Shown: one piece after another, positions 13,301-26,480 of the stretch
Numbering within the stretch: position 1 is the first letter of the stretch
How the letters are laid out: every line of letters starts with the position of its first letter
Assembly: GCA_950022655.1 (NCBI GenBank)
Contig: OX465588.1
Location: forward strand, 24,662,527-24,726,526
Source: Alentia gelatinosa
Taxonomy: Eukaryota; Annelida; Polychaeta; Phyllodocida; Polynoidae
Direction: 5' to 3'
Length of the DNA: 64,000 bases
The notes under the pieces: model-generated
Databases searched by the model: none
Seen by the model: the letters and a program-made list of their open reading frames with translations, nothing else
Told to the model about the DNA's origin: nothing
Made by a program: the position numbers and the translations under genes

Positions 13301-16300
13301 GATTCGCTGGCGCTGCTCAAAACATTGGTAAAAATATGTCTGCAGTTATAGGGTTGCAGTAGGTCTTCGTAAACCTGAACTCCCAGTGCTATCTTCACTA
13401 TAATGTTTTATCCGGTACTCATAGAATAACCGAGTATGGATCTCAGTGAACTGATATTAGTTACGGTTCACTTCAAAGGATTTATCTGCTTAGATCAAGA
13501 CATGAGTTTTGAGCTAAATACTGTTAAAGTTTTTGTCAACATTGGTTCAAATAATTACCAGAATTCGAGAAAAAAGCATAGAAAGTTACAGAAACGAATT
13601 CCAATGTTTACTCATTTGGTGTTCTTTCAAACGGCATCTATAACCAGTATTCAGAGGGTTTTCTCTTAAAGCATATGAACGATGAAGCCATTCAATATCA
13701 TTGCAGTTTACCGCGAAAATATACTGTAAAATAGGACTTAAATTCGCTAGAAGTTCAGTTCTTGTTATTGTACCTTAAATTGATTTAAGGATCCGTAATC
13801 TTGAAAGATAATTATTAAGCCTTAAATTGAAAGATAAGAGTACCATACAAATAAATACCTTAAATAGCTCTTGTCCCTGAGAGTACCGAGCTCGGTTCTT
13901 TTATCATATCGACAAGATGGAAGGAGACGTATGGAGCGACAAACAAAAGGCAGCAGGCAAACCTACCATGAGTGACAAATGTTGCATGATGAGCGGTTCG
14001 TGATGAGTTTGTTTACCCATTCCAATTCACCTCCCGCCTCAAAGGCCTCTTTCTATTTCCTCTGCGAATTCAAAATTACCAATCTCCCCATTTCTAATTC
14101 ATACTTAAAGATTCTTCGTATTTTTGTTACCAAATTCTTTCTTTCTCAGTTATTATTTTTGAACTGCCTTTCACTGCTGTTCAACCCTGTTTTCAAAAGC
14201 GACTGTGGATTTGCTCTTATACGGTGTGGATTCAATCTTATTTAAATGAATCTTTTTCCTATTTACAAATTAAAGAGGCTTCCCATGTAAAATAGTATCA
14301 TCCTCCTCCAACATTAAACCCGTTTGTTTTTATAGCATTGTAAGTCGTGTTATTTGTACGTGGATACTAGCGCTGTGTCACTACGTTATTACTCTTAGTA
14401 CTGTTCTTCGTCTGGTATCATACTATAGAAATCTGTGTTGTTGAGGGAAAAATTATATTTGAATGGGTATGAAAAGATTATCATTTCTTTTTTATCGAGT
14501 TATTTCAAGTTATAAGGGCACAAATGGGCAACAATTCCGAACAAAAGAATGAAACTAGGAATAGATAAGCCTACCCATATCATGGTTGGCATTCATCTTC
14601 GCAAACATTGAGTATCAAACTGTGCAGTGGTGAGCCAGGCTTACGGGGACCTAATGTACCAGGGCACAACAGGGTACAACTGGGTACACAAGCTGAATTC
14701 GTCTCACTGAGCGGATCTGGTTGTTTGTATGCTCTTATTGAAGTGGGAAATGTCCTTCTTCAATTCTCTATTCGTCCGATGTTTACTTTTTTTTTTACAA
14801 TAAAGGTAGATGAAAAGAGGATTAAAGAAGGTTAGTTCATACTTTGATAAATACATAATCACTACCAGAATCGCCCAGTTGAAGCACTGCAATTTTGTCT
14901 CTATAATACAGACTGTAGGTGACTAAAGTTACTCATCATCAGAACCATATATTACCATCTGAGTTTGCATTATCTGACTCAGACTTGTAAGATGATAGGT
15001 GAGAACTGTACCTTTAACAATGCGCCGTTATTTACAGTTTTTCCCGAGACCCCTGAAATCAAATCATAGTATTTCCGTGATTAGTTCTGAAATTTCTTTT
15101 AGCAGTTTTGCATTCAGTCATTATTACACACTAATGAAAGCTATCATCATACAGCAATTTAAGATTATGAGCAAAGTATATGCAGCACTTGACTATTTGC
15201 TCCATGCATGGCACATGTTTAGGCACTGTAGATATAAAAAAGAAGGGATATTTTATAATGACCATAGGCTGATCTTTATATTCAACATCTCGCACAGCAT
15301 TTGATTGCCAATCTATCCTCGTAGTCCTTCATGAAAATCCTTTTCCTATTTTCTTTATAATTTTCAAGCATGAAACAATCACTTCACTCAATTTCTATTC
15401 ACGACAAGTTTATTTATGACATCCAAGAAGCATCATATCTAGGTATATTGCTTTTCCAAAAGATCAGCTATGGCTAATGGACGACTAATCGCTGAAAATG
15501 AAGTAGCCTCAACGTTCTTATTCTAAAGATGAGAAAAGACAGAAACGTGTTCCTTAATGATTTCGCAGGTCGCGTGGGTGTTACCAGTTACAAAAGAATA
15601 TGGACTTAAATGACAGGGTCCTCGAGATGATAGCTTGCGACCCACAGCGATTCAAGGGCATTGCCTAAATTATAAGGACTCATCTGCCCATAGGACAGCA
15701 TACAAAGCTCTTCGAGCACCTTTATGTCAGACATTTTCCCTATCAGCATCATTCTGGCCTGTACTGTTGCATTTTGCTCGCACATCGACCTAAATATATA
15801 TAGATATTCTTCACTAATCACATTCCCCTGGAAATTATTCCACTCACATACCCACTTTCTACTCTCCCTATGTCTCAAAACCTACTCTTATCATCCCAAG
15901 AAGCCCCTCGAGTTTGGTTTATCAAAAATATGGGAGAAACCGTGGTTTCAGAAATCTGGAGATAGAACTCAACAGATATTGTTGAAGTATTATAGAAGTG
16001 CCACAGCTTGGTTTGTACAACACCTCTGAAGTCCGTTAAAAGTCTTTCCTGCTCCCCCTGGAGACCCAGGATGCTGTTGAATGATATTTTGTCGTACGTG
16101 AATCTGGGTAATAAGATAAGCACACGATACAAATCGGGCGATGCAGCGGTATGTCTGGGACAAAGCAGGCCGAGTGGTTTAGTCCCCATATATCAGTTTG
16201 AATGGAAAGATGCGTTTCACAAAGATTTGATCGTTAACAAACGATTACATTTGGTACACATGTTTCACATACTTATATAATTCCCTCTTGAAGATGTTTC

Positions 16301-18075
16301 AATTTGAATGAGATTTAGGGCATGAAAAACGAGTTTGAAATGGACGACGAACGGGTGACATTTACAAAATGACTGATTTCTTATGCCACACCTACTAAGC
16401 CATTTAAGGGTATCATATCTTCAAGAGGTCTTATACCTAGGACATATTTTTATGCTACTCTTGAGGCCCAAAGACAATTCTACCAAAAAAACTATCCGTC
16501 CGTTCAATTTACAACAGACCCTGGGGCTAGAACTGTCGTCCTAGCGAGCGACCTAAAATATTATCAGTCGTTAACCCTCGTCCGAGGTCTTCCTCGAACC
16601 CTATTCTATCGTACGTCCAGATTATTCAATGGCGCCATATTCTTTTCCTCTCAATAATGTTCCTTTCTCTTCCTCCTACTCCCATATACTCTCTTGGCAC
16701 CTCCTCCCCTCCCCCTCCGCCACTCTTTCCTTGGCCAACATTCATGAGGGGGCCTGGGGCTACTGGTAGAGCGCTGATGCGGTCAATAATGATGGCTTGT
16801 TCCTACACAGCGCTTGCGTGGCCGGCAGCCATCCTAGCGTCGGGGTGACTTGAGTCGCCCTCTAGTGTCAAAAATCTGGAAGTAAAAAGGCCGGGTAATA
16901 AAATCGTGGTGTTTTCCAGGCCAGCCTATCTAGAGGCATGATGCTGAAGGACGCATGGTGCAGGTGGGTGTGGGGGGTCGGGGCTGGTAGGTGGGCGAGG
17001 CGGATAGCCCCAAGTTACCCCAGCCCATGTACGTCATTGATTTGCCGGTAGAAGCAAGAGAGGAAGGTGGAAGTTGAGCAGAGTTCTAACGACTTTGCTC
17101 TGAAAGACATGTATCATTTAGCCTCAGACATCCCTCCCCTGTAGGCGTTTGGTGGTAAAGTTCAAACGTACTAGTTCAAAACCAGCCGCATCATGAGTTA
17201 GCGGAACGGTTGAACACCCTGCAGTAGACAGTCACAGAAGGTCTAACAGAAAGACACAGGCGCCTACAGCAAGGCCATATGAAAAGGGGGAGGACAGATC
17301 TGAAGTTTCCGAATAAGATATCTTTCAGGTCATAACCCGAAGGGGAAAACTATAGTTGCACATACAATACATAAGTTACCGTTCAGCGCGCCCAGCTGTG
17401 CATTATTTATTAACGCTCGGTCAAACACCACTCTGTCTACATTCCCCTCTATACAATTCGATGCAATCACATCTAGAGTGTGAACAGTTGGGGTTATCGC
17501 CAGGTTGTTGTTTCCTTTGCAAAATATGACTGTTGGGGCTTAGCAGTCTGTTTTAGTTTTTTTTATGAGCTATGCTCTTTTTATTGATCACAAAGCGGAC
17601 TAGTTTCAATTCACTGATGGTATGAATCTTAAATCTTTCTTAAACATGTGAACACTCCAACGTGGCATAATGGTGTATCCCTTAGGCAACATGTGTACTC
17701 TCCATCATTGCACAATTTCTGAAAAAATAAGGACGAATCAGCATTTTATGTATTCAGTAAAGAATATCCCTGAAGGTTTCTTGTCCTGTAAATTATATAC
17801 ATTCATTTTTCAGTGAGTGGAATCCTAAACCTGAGCGTGAGCTCTTTATTTCCTCCAAAAGCATAGGTTTCCATATTGCTATTTTTATATCGAACAGTCG
17901 AAAATTGTTCCGGTTTCACATGAATAAAGGTACGCTATATGCTGGCCAGGCCTGACAATGTGTTCTTATTCAGCGATTTGCGATATTCTTGTGCTATCTA
18001 AACCGTATCTGAAGTATTACTGAGGCAATATACATATGCGTTACCCTAGAAGATAGGAGATAATCTAAACCGAAT
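10346..18075. other. Intergenic, 7.7 kb without a recognised gene
   Basis: Only short frames without domains. A 9-bp stem hairpin (CTATCAGCA / TGCTGATAG) lies at about 10,757-10,776. The frame open across about 11,254-11,526 gives a hydrophobic peptide (contains LITPWAGHAYKLWGLFVLV) that I cannot assign. The region 16,640-17,000 is GC-richer and contains a CTCF-like motif (revcomp of CGCCCTCTAGTGT, 16,856-16,868). Confidence 0.4.
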
Positions 18076-19224
18076 CACTGCACGAAAACCACTATTTTAC
18101 ATATGTATACGAAACGCGTCTAACAGTAGGATTTTGCGTCTAGAAGTTCTACCTGTTATCTGTCTCGTAGACGCCTTATCTAGTGGCGTATATATGTGTC
18201 CATGGTGCGGTCTTATAAACGTTATATATATACGCCTGATTCTGTTTATTTACGCCAGTATACAATAATTCTGACCTCTGCCACTTGGGGACATCAGTGG
18301 TAGTATATTCCATTTGCCATTAACCATCCAAGTCTGTATCACATGAAAATTGCAATCTTATATCACCAATTTATTTTATAAAACCTTTATAAAACCTGAT
18401 TAAGTATAAATTGATTAATTGCACATAATAAACCATGCATTAAGTTGGGTTTTTTTACAGTTTTTCTGATTTTTTTAAAACTTTAAAACACCATTTCAAT
18501 GTGTGAACAGTCAGGCTTACTATATAATTGCCTCCCCCGAGTGATTCTGTGCGCCTGAAGTCCTCCTCCCAACTCCCACTCCCACTCCGACTCCGCCCTC
18601 ACCTTGTTAGAAATAGTGTGAATGCGGCCGCCACCCTCACAGCCACCCGCTCAGCCGCCCGCCCTCAGGACTGAAATCATCTTACACAAGGCGATCAGCC
18701 GCTAATCCGACACCATAACACCTCGCGGAGGGCAGCGGCGGGCATGGGCGGGCGGTGGGGGGTGGGGGAGGGTTTCCCACTGAGTCAACCTGTACAAACG
18801 CGGCTGGCGGCAGGCGGTGGGCGATGGGTTGCGGGCAGCGGGGGGGCTTCTCACTGAGGCTTGCTGGGGGTGGTGTGGGGTGGTGGGGGGGAGTCGGGGG
18901 GTGACGTAGGGTGGCAGGAGACGGGGTTTGGCGGGTCTAAAAACAACAACGGGCATGGTAGAGGTAGCGACCTTTTTTAATTTTTGGTACACATACACAT
19001 ACGCCTGGCGTATATATATCGCGCAGAGCATGTTTTATCTTGGATACGCCAGGCGTGAAAGACAGCCAAGTCGCGCGCGTCTACATATGGAAACTGTCTC
19101 GTAGACGCCTGAAACCCAGACGCGGATAAGAGGCGTATATAAATATAAACAAGCCACTATACAGCCGATGCGTGCGTTATCGCGATGGCTTATATATATG
19201 TAAAATGGTGGTTTTCGTGCAGTG
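18076..19224. mobile_element. Non-autonomous CACTA/EnSpm-type DNA transposon
   Basis: The ends are 33-bp terminal inverted repeats: left 18,076-18,108 starting CACTGCACGAAAACCAC, right 19,192-19,224 ending GTGGTTTTCGTGCAGTG, with about two mismatches. Both flanks carry AAT (18,073-18,075 and 19,225-19,227). A CACTG terminus plus a 3-bp target duplication is the hallmark of CACTA/EnSpm elements. The subterminal zones hold many oriented TATACGCC / AGGCGTATA motifs (for example near 18,185, 18,232, 18,990, 19,042 and 19,131), as expected for transposase-binding arrays. There is no transposase frame, so it must be mobilised in trans. The centre (about 18,540-18,940) is strikingly GC-rich, unlike the AT-rich ends. 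Confidence 0.85.
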
Positions 19225-21993
19225 AATGGGATGCATCGCTAGGCAGAGGAGGTGTACTAACTGACATAGAAAGGTCTATTCTACCTATACTGAACCTTAA
19301 TCGTTTATCATTGATCGATCCTATAACCTAACTATAATTACTAGGTATTGAAGTATAAATTTCAATCTTCCCTATTTCGCAATGCATTAGGTCTTAGAAA
19401 TCTGTCAATGAGTGTTTGTAGTATCAAACGATTGAGTTTACGAAACAAACAATGAAATCGGATAAAGTTGTCAGCTTTGGCTGATGCTATTCAAATATCT
19501 AATTGGTTGACAATCGTACATTTCGCCTGTAATTCTAGGACCCCCTTCCCCATATAGGCGTCACTCTAATCAGAGGCCAATAAAGACATTTTTCTAAATA
19601 TGATTATGATAGACGAGATATTTTTGACGATTCATCACACCATTTATTTGTCCTTGTCTGCGAGAGGTAATCAAAACTGAACAGTTGTGATTTAATATGA
19701 GTAATAGAAATATTGATTTTCTTTACTTTGTAGTTTGTTTATTTTCCTACCGCCGAAGACCCCATAATACAACTCTGAAGAAGCCATTTAAACAAGTAAC
19801 GAGGATCGGGTTATTTATAAGGCGGCTACGTTAAAAAAATATACCGGTGCTGGTTCAATCAATGCCACCTACATTACTTTCGCCATATTCTAATGATCAT
19901 TTCATTTAATGAAATGGCACCAATTCAGGCAGTGCCTTTGGCAGACGACAAATTAATAGTTCCAGTTGCTGCCAGGTTGAAGTTAGCTCAATGTGCATGT
20001 TATTTATACGTAAGAACGAGGTTAATCACTGAGCGCCTCAGGCCATTAATTAAGGACAGGTTAATGAGCAAAGTGAGGATCGTCGGGTCCCACGATGATC
20101 GATCAGATAACGTGTTCTTTGAGGAATAGATCTACCCGTTTAGAAGGGGACAAACTTTGAAAGGTTCGCGTGCCATTGGCAGGCAAATCATCGTCGGTCC
20201 GTTGATTCCCATAACCTTTTACAGCACTAGGGAAAGCGCCCTCTGCAGTATAATGAGTCTAGTGGGATTGCTAAGAGATGATGTCTTCTATTGCATAGGA
20301 CTATAGAGCAGTCCTGACAGTGTTTAACACAAGTTGGCGTTAATGTCACAGGCAATCCACAATACGCGAACTGTATAGTCCACCCAAGCACCTAAAGATG
20401 AGAATGGTTTCTAAAACCTGTTTTGAATTTTAATTAGAGCAGAAATTATTTGACATTGCAATATGGCATATGACAAAGTACCGCATGCGAAGTAAGAAAT
20501 CTTCTCATCACAGTCATATATAGGGTGAGGTCCGTTGATGTTTTATCAATACAACAACTCGTCCGCTAGAGACAAAATAAGCAGAGGCACCCCGCGTATA
20601 TTGAGTGATATCCACACTTCGTGTTTAATTTTCCGAATCTTAATACAAGGGACCTTACATTATGCGGCTGCCATACATCATTCCTTGGCTCCTCCGCACT
20701 TTTTATAACTCTCAATATAGGTTCAATCTTGGGAAACCCTTGGACCTGACTTCTTTCTGCTATTGGCTCAAAGTAACATTGGCTGATAACATTGATCACA
20801 TCAAGTATCCATAAGGGGTCAGCTACTAATTTCAAACTAGTAAATATAGATATTGGAACATTTTGGGCCAGCGTTTTAGGTTTTTTATTTAGGCTGGAGG
20901 TAAACAGTTGGCTCAGATGTGCCTACATCAATGTTGTTCTATGCTAGAAATTTACATGTACATTGAAGTCCTAGCAGAGTAGCCATAACAAAGGACTGGA
21001 ATCAATTATTAATCAAGTTCCATGGGTAGATTAAAATCCACGATCCCCGAAATTTCGCGTGGGGTAATAAGTAATTCGGTGAGTTCCATTCACAGTTCTA
21101 CAGATCAACAGTTACAGCGAGCTCTGTCACCGTTAACTCGCCCCACCACCAAACACTTGCCGCAAGTTCTACCCTTCTATTTATGTACTCCCCAGGTCCC
21201 GATAAATGCGGCAATTATCTTTCGGGCTGGCTCAGTCTATTTACTCTTAGATGGGGCTTTGAGTGTGTGCCTGACTGCACAATTTCCCCTCCCTTTTCTT
21301 CTGTATGGTCCCCTTAAATTCATTTTCCCTCCTTCTCGGCCCTTCAAAAATGGGGAAGCCGCCTCCCAAGCGGCAGTAGTGATACTCCTTGGTCTCTGCA
21401 AATGGTGAGACTTAATTAAAACAAATTAAATCATTTATTGGGTTTGACATTTAAGCGACCTATGAACATTTTCCTCTTTCATTTCTGGAGCGGACAGTTT
21501 GAATAAAGACAGTCATTTCTTTGCCTAGCTGATTACTGGACCAACCACAGGAAGATAAACAAATGTTAATGGCACAGCCAATCAAGATATAAAAACAACG
21601 TACTGTTATATTGGTCCCTTCACGATGGTGAACGCCAGCGTGAATGAAACAGAAGAGGAAAAACGCAAGGAAAGGCGGGTATGGGAGAAATGGAAAAAGT
21701 TGAAATGAAAGAAGAACAGCCCAAGACAGAAAGGAGGAAAAGTTGACTGGAGACAATAAGAAGATGACCTTGAAATACAGCACGAACCAAAGACTGGAAA
21801 GAAAAGACAAGATATTAATAATAAGGCATTTTCTAGCTAAAATATTCCTCAGAAAATAAGAAATAATCCAAATGATAGAAAGGTTAAGCTACACAAAATT
21901 AGTAAAAAAGAATACAATGGGTGTCTGTATAAAAGGATAAGAGGACGAGTGAAAAATAAATGAAACAGTTTCTCTCTTTCAAAAAAAAACATA
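19225..21993. other. Intergenic, no gene recognised
   Basis: It holds the candidate regulatory block at 19,890-20,110 and a CTCF-like motif (GCGCCCTCTGCAGT, 20,236-20,249). Open frames at 20,566-20,835 (-) and 21,022-21,408 (+) have no recognised domain or convincing splice context and are not called as genes. Confidence 0.4.
19890..20110. promoter_or_regulatory. Candidate regulatory block with homeodomain-type sites
   Basis: It contains a 19-bp palindrome CATTTCATTTAATGAAATG (19,898-19,916), then AATTAATAG, GGTTAATCACTGAGCGCC, CCATTAATTAAGG and GGTTAATGAGC within about 170 bases, and a GATGATCGATC stretch near 20,093. No repeat copy of it is seen elsewhere in the window. A short open frame overlaps (19,893-20,129) but looks incidental. 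Function is inferred only. Confidence 0.25.
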
Positions 21994-22334
21994 ACGCCCC
22001 TTTCCATTGGCCGAACAAAACGGCGGAGACTTTTTGAGTTCTCCTAAAGGTCTGTCGGTGGTGCCACCGACTGTGTGTCGGTATCAATTAATCGGTGAGG
22101 GTAGTAGATTTCATTCAGTGACCCGATGAAATCAATGGGCTTTGATTCTGTCACTCCTGGAAGAAATCAGTCGGTGGTGCAAAAATAACATAATCTAAGC
22201 AAAAAAGGTCGTTGGTAATTTCCTAGTTGGATCGATCATTTCCATTGACCGTTTATGCAGCAGTAGTGCCTAAAGTCTGTCGGTGGTTCCTGACGGTAGA
22301 TTGGTGTTGGGAAATCGGCCAATGGAAACGGGCT
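21994..22334. repeat. MITE with TA flanks and about 21-bp inverted ends
   Basis: The left end (ACGCCCCTTTCCATTGGCCGA after TA at 21,992-21,993) is matched in inverse by the right end (TCGGCCAATGGAAACGGGCT before TA at 22,335-22,336). The interior repeats GTCGGTGGTGCC-type motifs near 22,052, 22,171 and 22,277. TA flanks suggest a Tc1/mariner-type target, but the flank match is only two bases. It is non-coding. Confidence 0.6.
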
Positions 22335-22336
22335 TA

Positions 22337-23710
22337 TAGCCCTACATCTTGTCTTCCATCAACCATATGACCACCAATACATCGTCACTGATAATCATGA
22401 CCAGTGACCCGGAAGTAGTTTAGGTTGGTGAGGCGTCCGCTGTATGGCAGAGTAGTCGCTAAACAACTGCTGGTTACTGATGACAGCCAAGACTTACGAC
22501 CAAACACGACGCACTGGGCAAAAAATACTGATAAAGAACAAATAGGAAGCCTCCATAGATCGTCTTTGTCACAGCCTTCGTTGCTTGTTAGGTGATTTGA
22601 TTCACACTCTCTATAAGTAACAACTGGTACATTCTTACAGAACAGTGGCCAAGTACAATAAACCGACGATTGTTACTTTTCCTGTATTTATTGATCATCA
22701 AGTCTACAGGATAACTACAAAAGATCTAGCTTTCTAAAGTTCCAGTTGAGATGTCAGTAGGGATTGTATAATTACTTTTTCAGCTCATTCAGTATTGATT
22801 TAATCAAGAAATAATTCATAAGGCCTTTTAAGGATTCTTTTTAAAGTAATTAGGTTTATACTTAATCAGTCAGGCTTTACCTAATTCCGTTATTTAATTA
22901 CATGTATTCTATTTCTGGGTTGCCCTGCTCGCAAAAGTTCAATGCCTTGATGGTGCTTTCAATATTCGTTTCGGCTTTCGTTCTGGATATTTTTCTTGGG
23001 AGAGAAATCGAAACTTGAGTCTCATGAGTATTTACCCATAATCTTTATACACTAGAATTTAGACAGTCTTCATTATTCATCTATCAAGTATACGTGAATG
23101 TATCATTGAGTTTTTGAGAATAGTAGTTTCCGTCTCTCGAATAGAGCTTCCCGCCTCCCCATTTTTTCAGTTTCCGCTGTGGGCAATATTCAATTCTTCC
23201 TCTAGTTAAGTTAGTGTTCATCTAGTGTGATAGTTCTACTGTTAATACTGTTATTTTCAAGTGTTCTCGTTTTCGCTTTGTAATTGGAGGTAATGTTGAT
23301 TTTAAGTAACTTTTCGTTGAGAAACTCTATCATGTATATCCAGTATAAGCTCTCATCACTTAAACTATTATCGTGCATCGCGGGAACCTACTCGGAAATC
23401 TATATCAGAACAACAAGCACTTCCCAATCCACACCGACAAAATCTGAAACCCCATTCTCTCACTCTCAGCTCTTACGGCCCATCTCCATCCTCACATGAG
23501 CCCGCTTCGTTATATATGGTCGGTCCTGTTAGGACTGGCAAATATAAAGTCAATACACGGAGAACCTGATGTGTGAATGAGAAACATGATATGGGAATAG
23601 ATGAATAAAAGGGATATTTCTTTTATGTTGAACCTTTATAATAGTTTTTCAGTATAAAGACATACAATTCACCCTTGTAGGGCGTTCTACCATGTAGTCA
23701 AACAAGACGA
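22337..23710. other. Intergenic, no gene recognised
   Basis: AT-rich DNA with scattered TAAT-rich stretches (22,790-22,910: GATTTAATCAAG, AGTAATTAGG, ATTTAATTACATG). No supported exon or RNA gene. Confidence 0.4.
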
Positions 23711-23719
23711 ATATATATC

Positions 23720-23794
<75 letters not shown>
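23711..23794. repeat. TA dinucleotide microsatellite
   Basis: About 80 bases of nearly pure (TA)n, interrupted once by ATCTA and once by ATACAT near the left end. The frames reading isoleucine-tyrosine repeats through it are artefacts. Confidence 0.95.
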
Positions 23795-23797
<3 letters not shown>

Positions 23798-24147
23798 TGT
23801 AATTATATATATAAGATGATAGGATAATAAAGTACAATAATAATAATTGACGAGTGTATATGTTTGGCTTAGTAATTTATTCATGATAACTATGAGGTAT
23901 TCGAATAAATCCTCTGATAAAAAAAAAAATTTCTGCTGGTGATATACATCCGATCTGGTTGAGGGTGCGAGGTGAAAGAGGGGTTGAGACTTGTCTAGGT
24001 TCAGCAGGTCGACTCCCTCACGTGTCTTGACTTTAGCGCCTCAGTGGATCCAACGAGAACCTCAGGATAACCTCATAGGACCTCTGGTGGGATGTAGCAG
24101 ACTCTCTCTTCGTTTTATACTCATATAAAACCCGGTGGCTTTATATT

Positions 24148-24149
<2 letters not shown>

Positions 24150-24198
<49 letters not shown>
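24150..24198. repeat. TA dinucleotide microsatellite
   Basis: About 49 bases of uninterrupted (TA)n. Confidence 0.95.
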
Positions 24199-24201
<3 letters not shown>

Positions 24202-26308
24202 GACGCACTGGACAATACAGGTTGCTTATGTCCGGTAATGGACGGTCGTATCTGATCTCCACTTAAATACTTAAAGTTATATGTGTAGCATTCCTTATTC
24301 AGTTAGCAGAAGATATTTTACGTTTATTTTAAAATAGGAGATATACATTATGCTTTGTGTGTCTTTAGGTAATTGGTCCCAGACCTTGAAAAAGCTTGCA
24401 ATTGAATGACCTAGAAAGGGCGGGTTGATTTTTACATCCAACACATTCAACTTTCCACCATTGTATTTCATTCTCAAATTCATGTGCGGCAGGAATAACA
24501 GCCGCATGCCCTCTCACAATCCTACCGATAAGCAGCTAGAGAAGTGCCCACCAACGGATAACCCGCTATTCTATATTTTAGGTTTTCCCTCCTTCCATCC
24601 CATTTAAAGTCTTCCACCTCGGCGCCTCGTTGTCGCTTTGAGCACACTTGGCTTGGTCTGACCATTCCATAAGGCGGCAGTGACAAACTGTCGGAGTTAC
24701 CCCTAAATGTTGGCCGTTGCACCGACTATGGCATTGGAACTAGTGTTTAGGAGCTTAACCGGGCCCTGCCACCTGATCTCATATAACCCGATCACAGCCC
24801 CCTCATCCGGAACCGCCCTGCCCCTCCTCGCCGCCAGGGGCGCGCCCGGCGCTCGATTCCTTATCCAATATATGGGTGGCAATCCAGCGGCAACAGTTAG
24901 TGAGGTGACGGCAGCAGCAGCGTTTGTGTTGAAGGGAAGGTGGCTAGAAAGCCAGTTAAAGATGATAGTGGCCTGGATTGTGGACGGTGGGTGGCAGCTT
25001 GGAGGACTGTGAGGTGGGAGCCCCAAAGGGGTGGCTATTCTGTGATATCAACAGATGGGGTTTCGGATGTAATGTGTATTCCAGGTTTAGGGAAGAATTG
25101 ATACGTACAGTCCGGATTACATGGTACATTGCCCACTAGTCAAGAGGACCACTTTGTAGTCTGAATTTTGATTTTGTTGTAATGAATATATTATTGTAGT
25201 GACATGGCATTGGAATATTTTCATAAATCAGAAGTATGTATAGAATCATTTACATAAGTAGATCAAGAATATTTCGGAAAATATGCCATTGCAAACCTGT
25301 GAACCGGTAAAGATCGCTGAATGCAGTTTTCAAATGGGTGCAGTAAGAGCAATGAAAAATAGCAAGAAAACAATTGTGTACGAATAGATTAGGTATGCAT
25401 GCCCTTGCTTTGTGGATCCGTGTCAATTCCTCTTAGGCACCATTTTTAGTAGCATTCCCTTGCCAAGATACACCCACCACCTACTCCAGAAGATAAACGT
25501 TGCAGCAGCAATATCATCCTCCAATAGGTTTAGGATCTTGGACTTGATTTATTGTAGTAATGCCTTGACGGCAAATATTGATGGCCAGGAGGTGTGTAGA
25601 GAGGTGGGCAGGATGTGGGAGTTTTTTGAGAGAGGGGAATGAGAGGTGGGAACCATGCACCTTGTGGCACGATTTTATGTGCATTCGTTTTTTACTCATA
25701 GGGGCACTATCCATTCCACTGCAGCAAAGAATAGTGCCAGATGGTGGACATTGCATGGCGGAGGGCCGATGGCACTATGGCGGAGGGTGTTTGAGGGTTA
25801 TGATTGATTTATTGTCTGATGGTCGTGGCGGGGGGAGAGGGTACGTGATCCAATCCTTTCCCACCAGGGGTCACCGACTAGTGTGTGCTTTGGTGTGATG
25901 TACGCGGTGTGTATGATGGATCACGTTGACACGCGTTGCATACGGCACCGGGCGAACCCCAGATGGCCTTTTAAATCGGGTTGGTTGCTTCAGCCAACAG
26001 CTTGAGTTCTGGGAAAGTAGAGACCTTGGATGTCGTTTTTATCATATCTAATAGAATTCAATATGAAATTGGTCAAAAATTTGTATTATTGAAATCTAAA
26101 TAATGCTGAAACGGTTGAGTATGTACTATAAACATGTAGCATGTTAAATCATGTTAAATCATGTTACTTAATTGAAATCATCTTTAACTCATTTAGTCAT
26201 GAAACCTAACGGTTGGGTCAAGATAACTGCAATGTTGTGCATTTTGCAAGTATGACCATGAAACCCAGAGTTTATTTGATTAAAATATTTACCGATATGC
26301 TTTTGTCT
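24199..26308. other. Intergenic; GC-rich patch with a CTCF-like motif
   Basis: The zone 24,620-25,020 is GC-rich and contains CCGCCAGGGGCGCG (24,831-24,844), close to the CTCF core consensus. Frames open on both strands through it give alanine/proline-rich peptides with no domain. The frame across 25,471-25,642 follows an acceptor-like cctactccag, but its product is unrecognised. Confidence 0.4.
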
Positions 26309-26480
26309 ATTACCTACCATATATTAAAAACTAGAATTCTGTCGGATCCGCTTGAAGGATCTCTTCGGGACAGAGTGAACCAGATCTATGCATGGATATT
26401 GAAGCGCCATGACAGTGGGATCCTCGCGTAGGGAACAACTCAAACCGGATATAATTTTTGTTTTAGTTTTATACTCAGTC
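26309..26480 (-). repeat. Dispersed repeat, copy 1
   Basis: It shares ordered blocks with 51,472-51,660: TTACCTACYATAT, AATTCYGTCGRATCCGCTTG, AGTGAACCAGA and GATTGAAGSGCCA, then a T-rich tail with TATACTCA. The two copies are in the same orientation and clearly diverged. Both give a similar spurious - strand peptide (contains FKRIRQNS / FKRIRRNS). Class unknown; boundaries approximate. Confidence 0.55.

Noticed and set aside
16758..16835. tRNA-like GGCTACTGGTAGAGCGCTGA
   Set aside because: An A-box-like string only; no B box and no cloverleaf.
21022..21408. 128-codon ATG-initiated frame
   Set aside because: No recognisable domain and no conserved splice sites; kept out for lack of support.
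23649..24262. Open frames reading IYIYIY repeats on the - strand
   Set aside because: They are translations of TA microsatellites. The same holds at 50,095-50,398.
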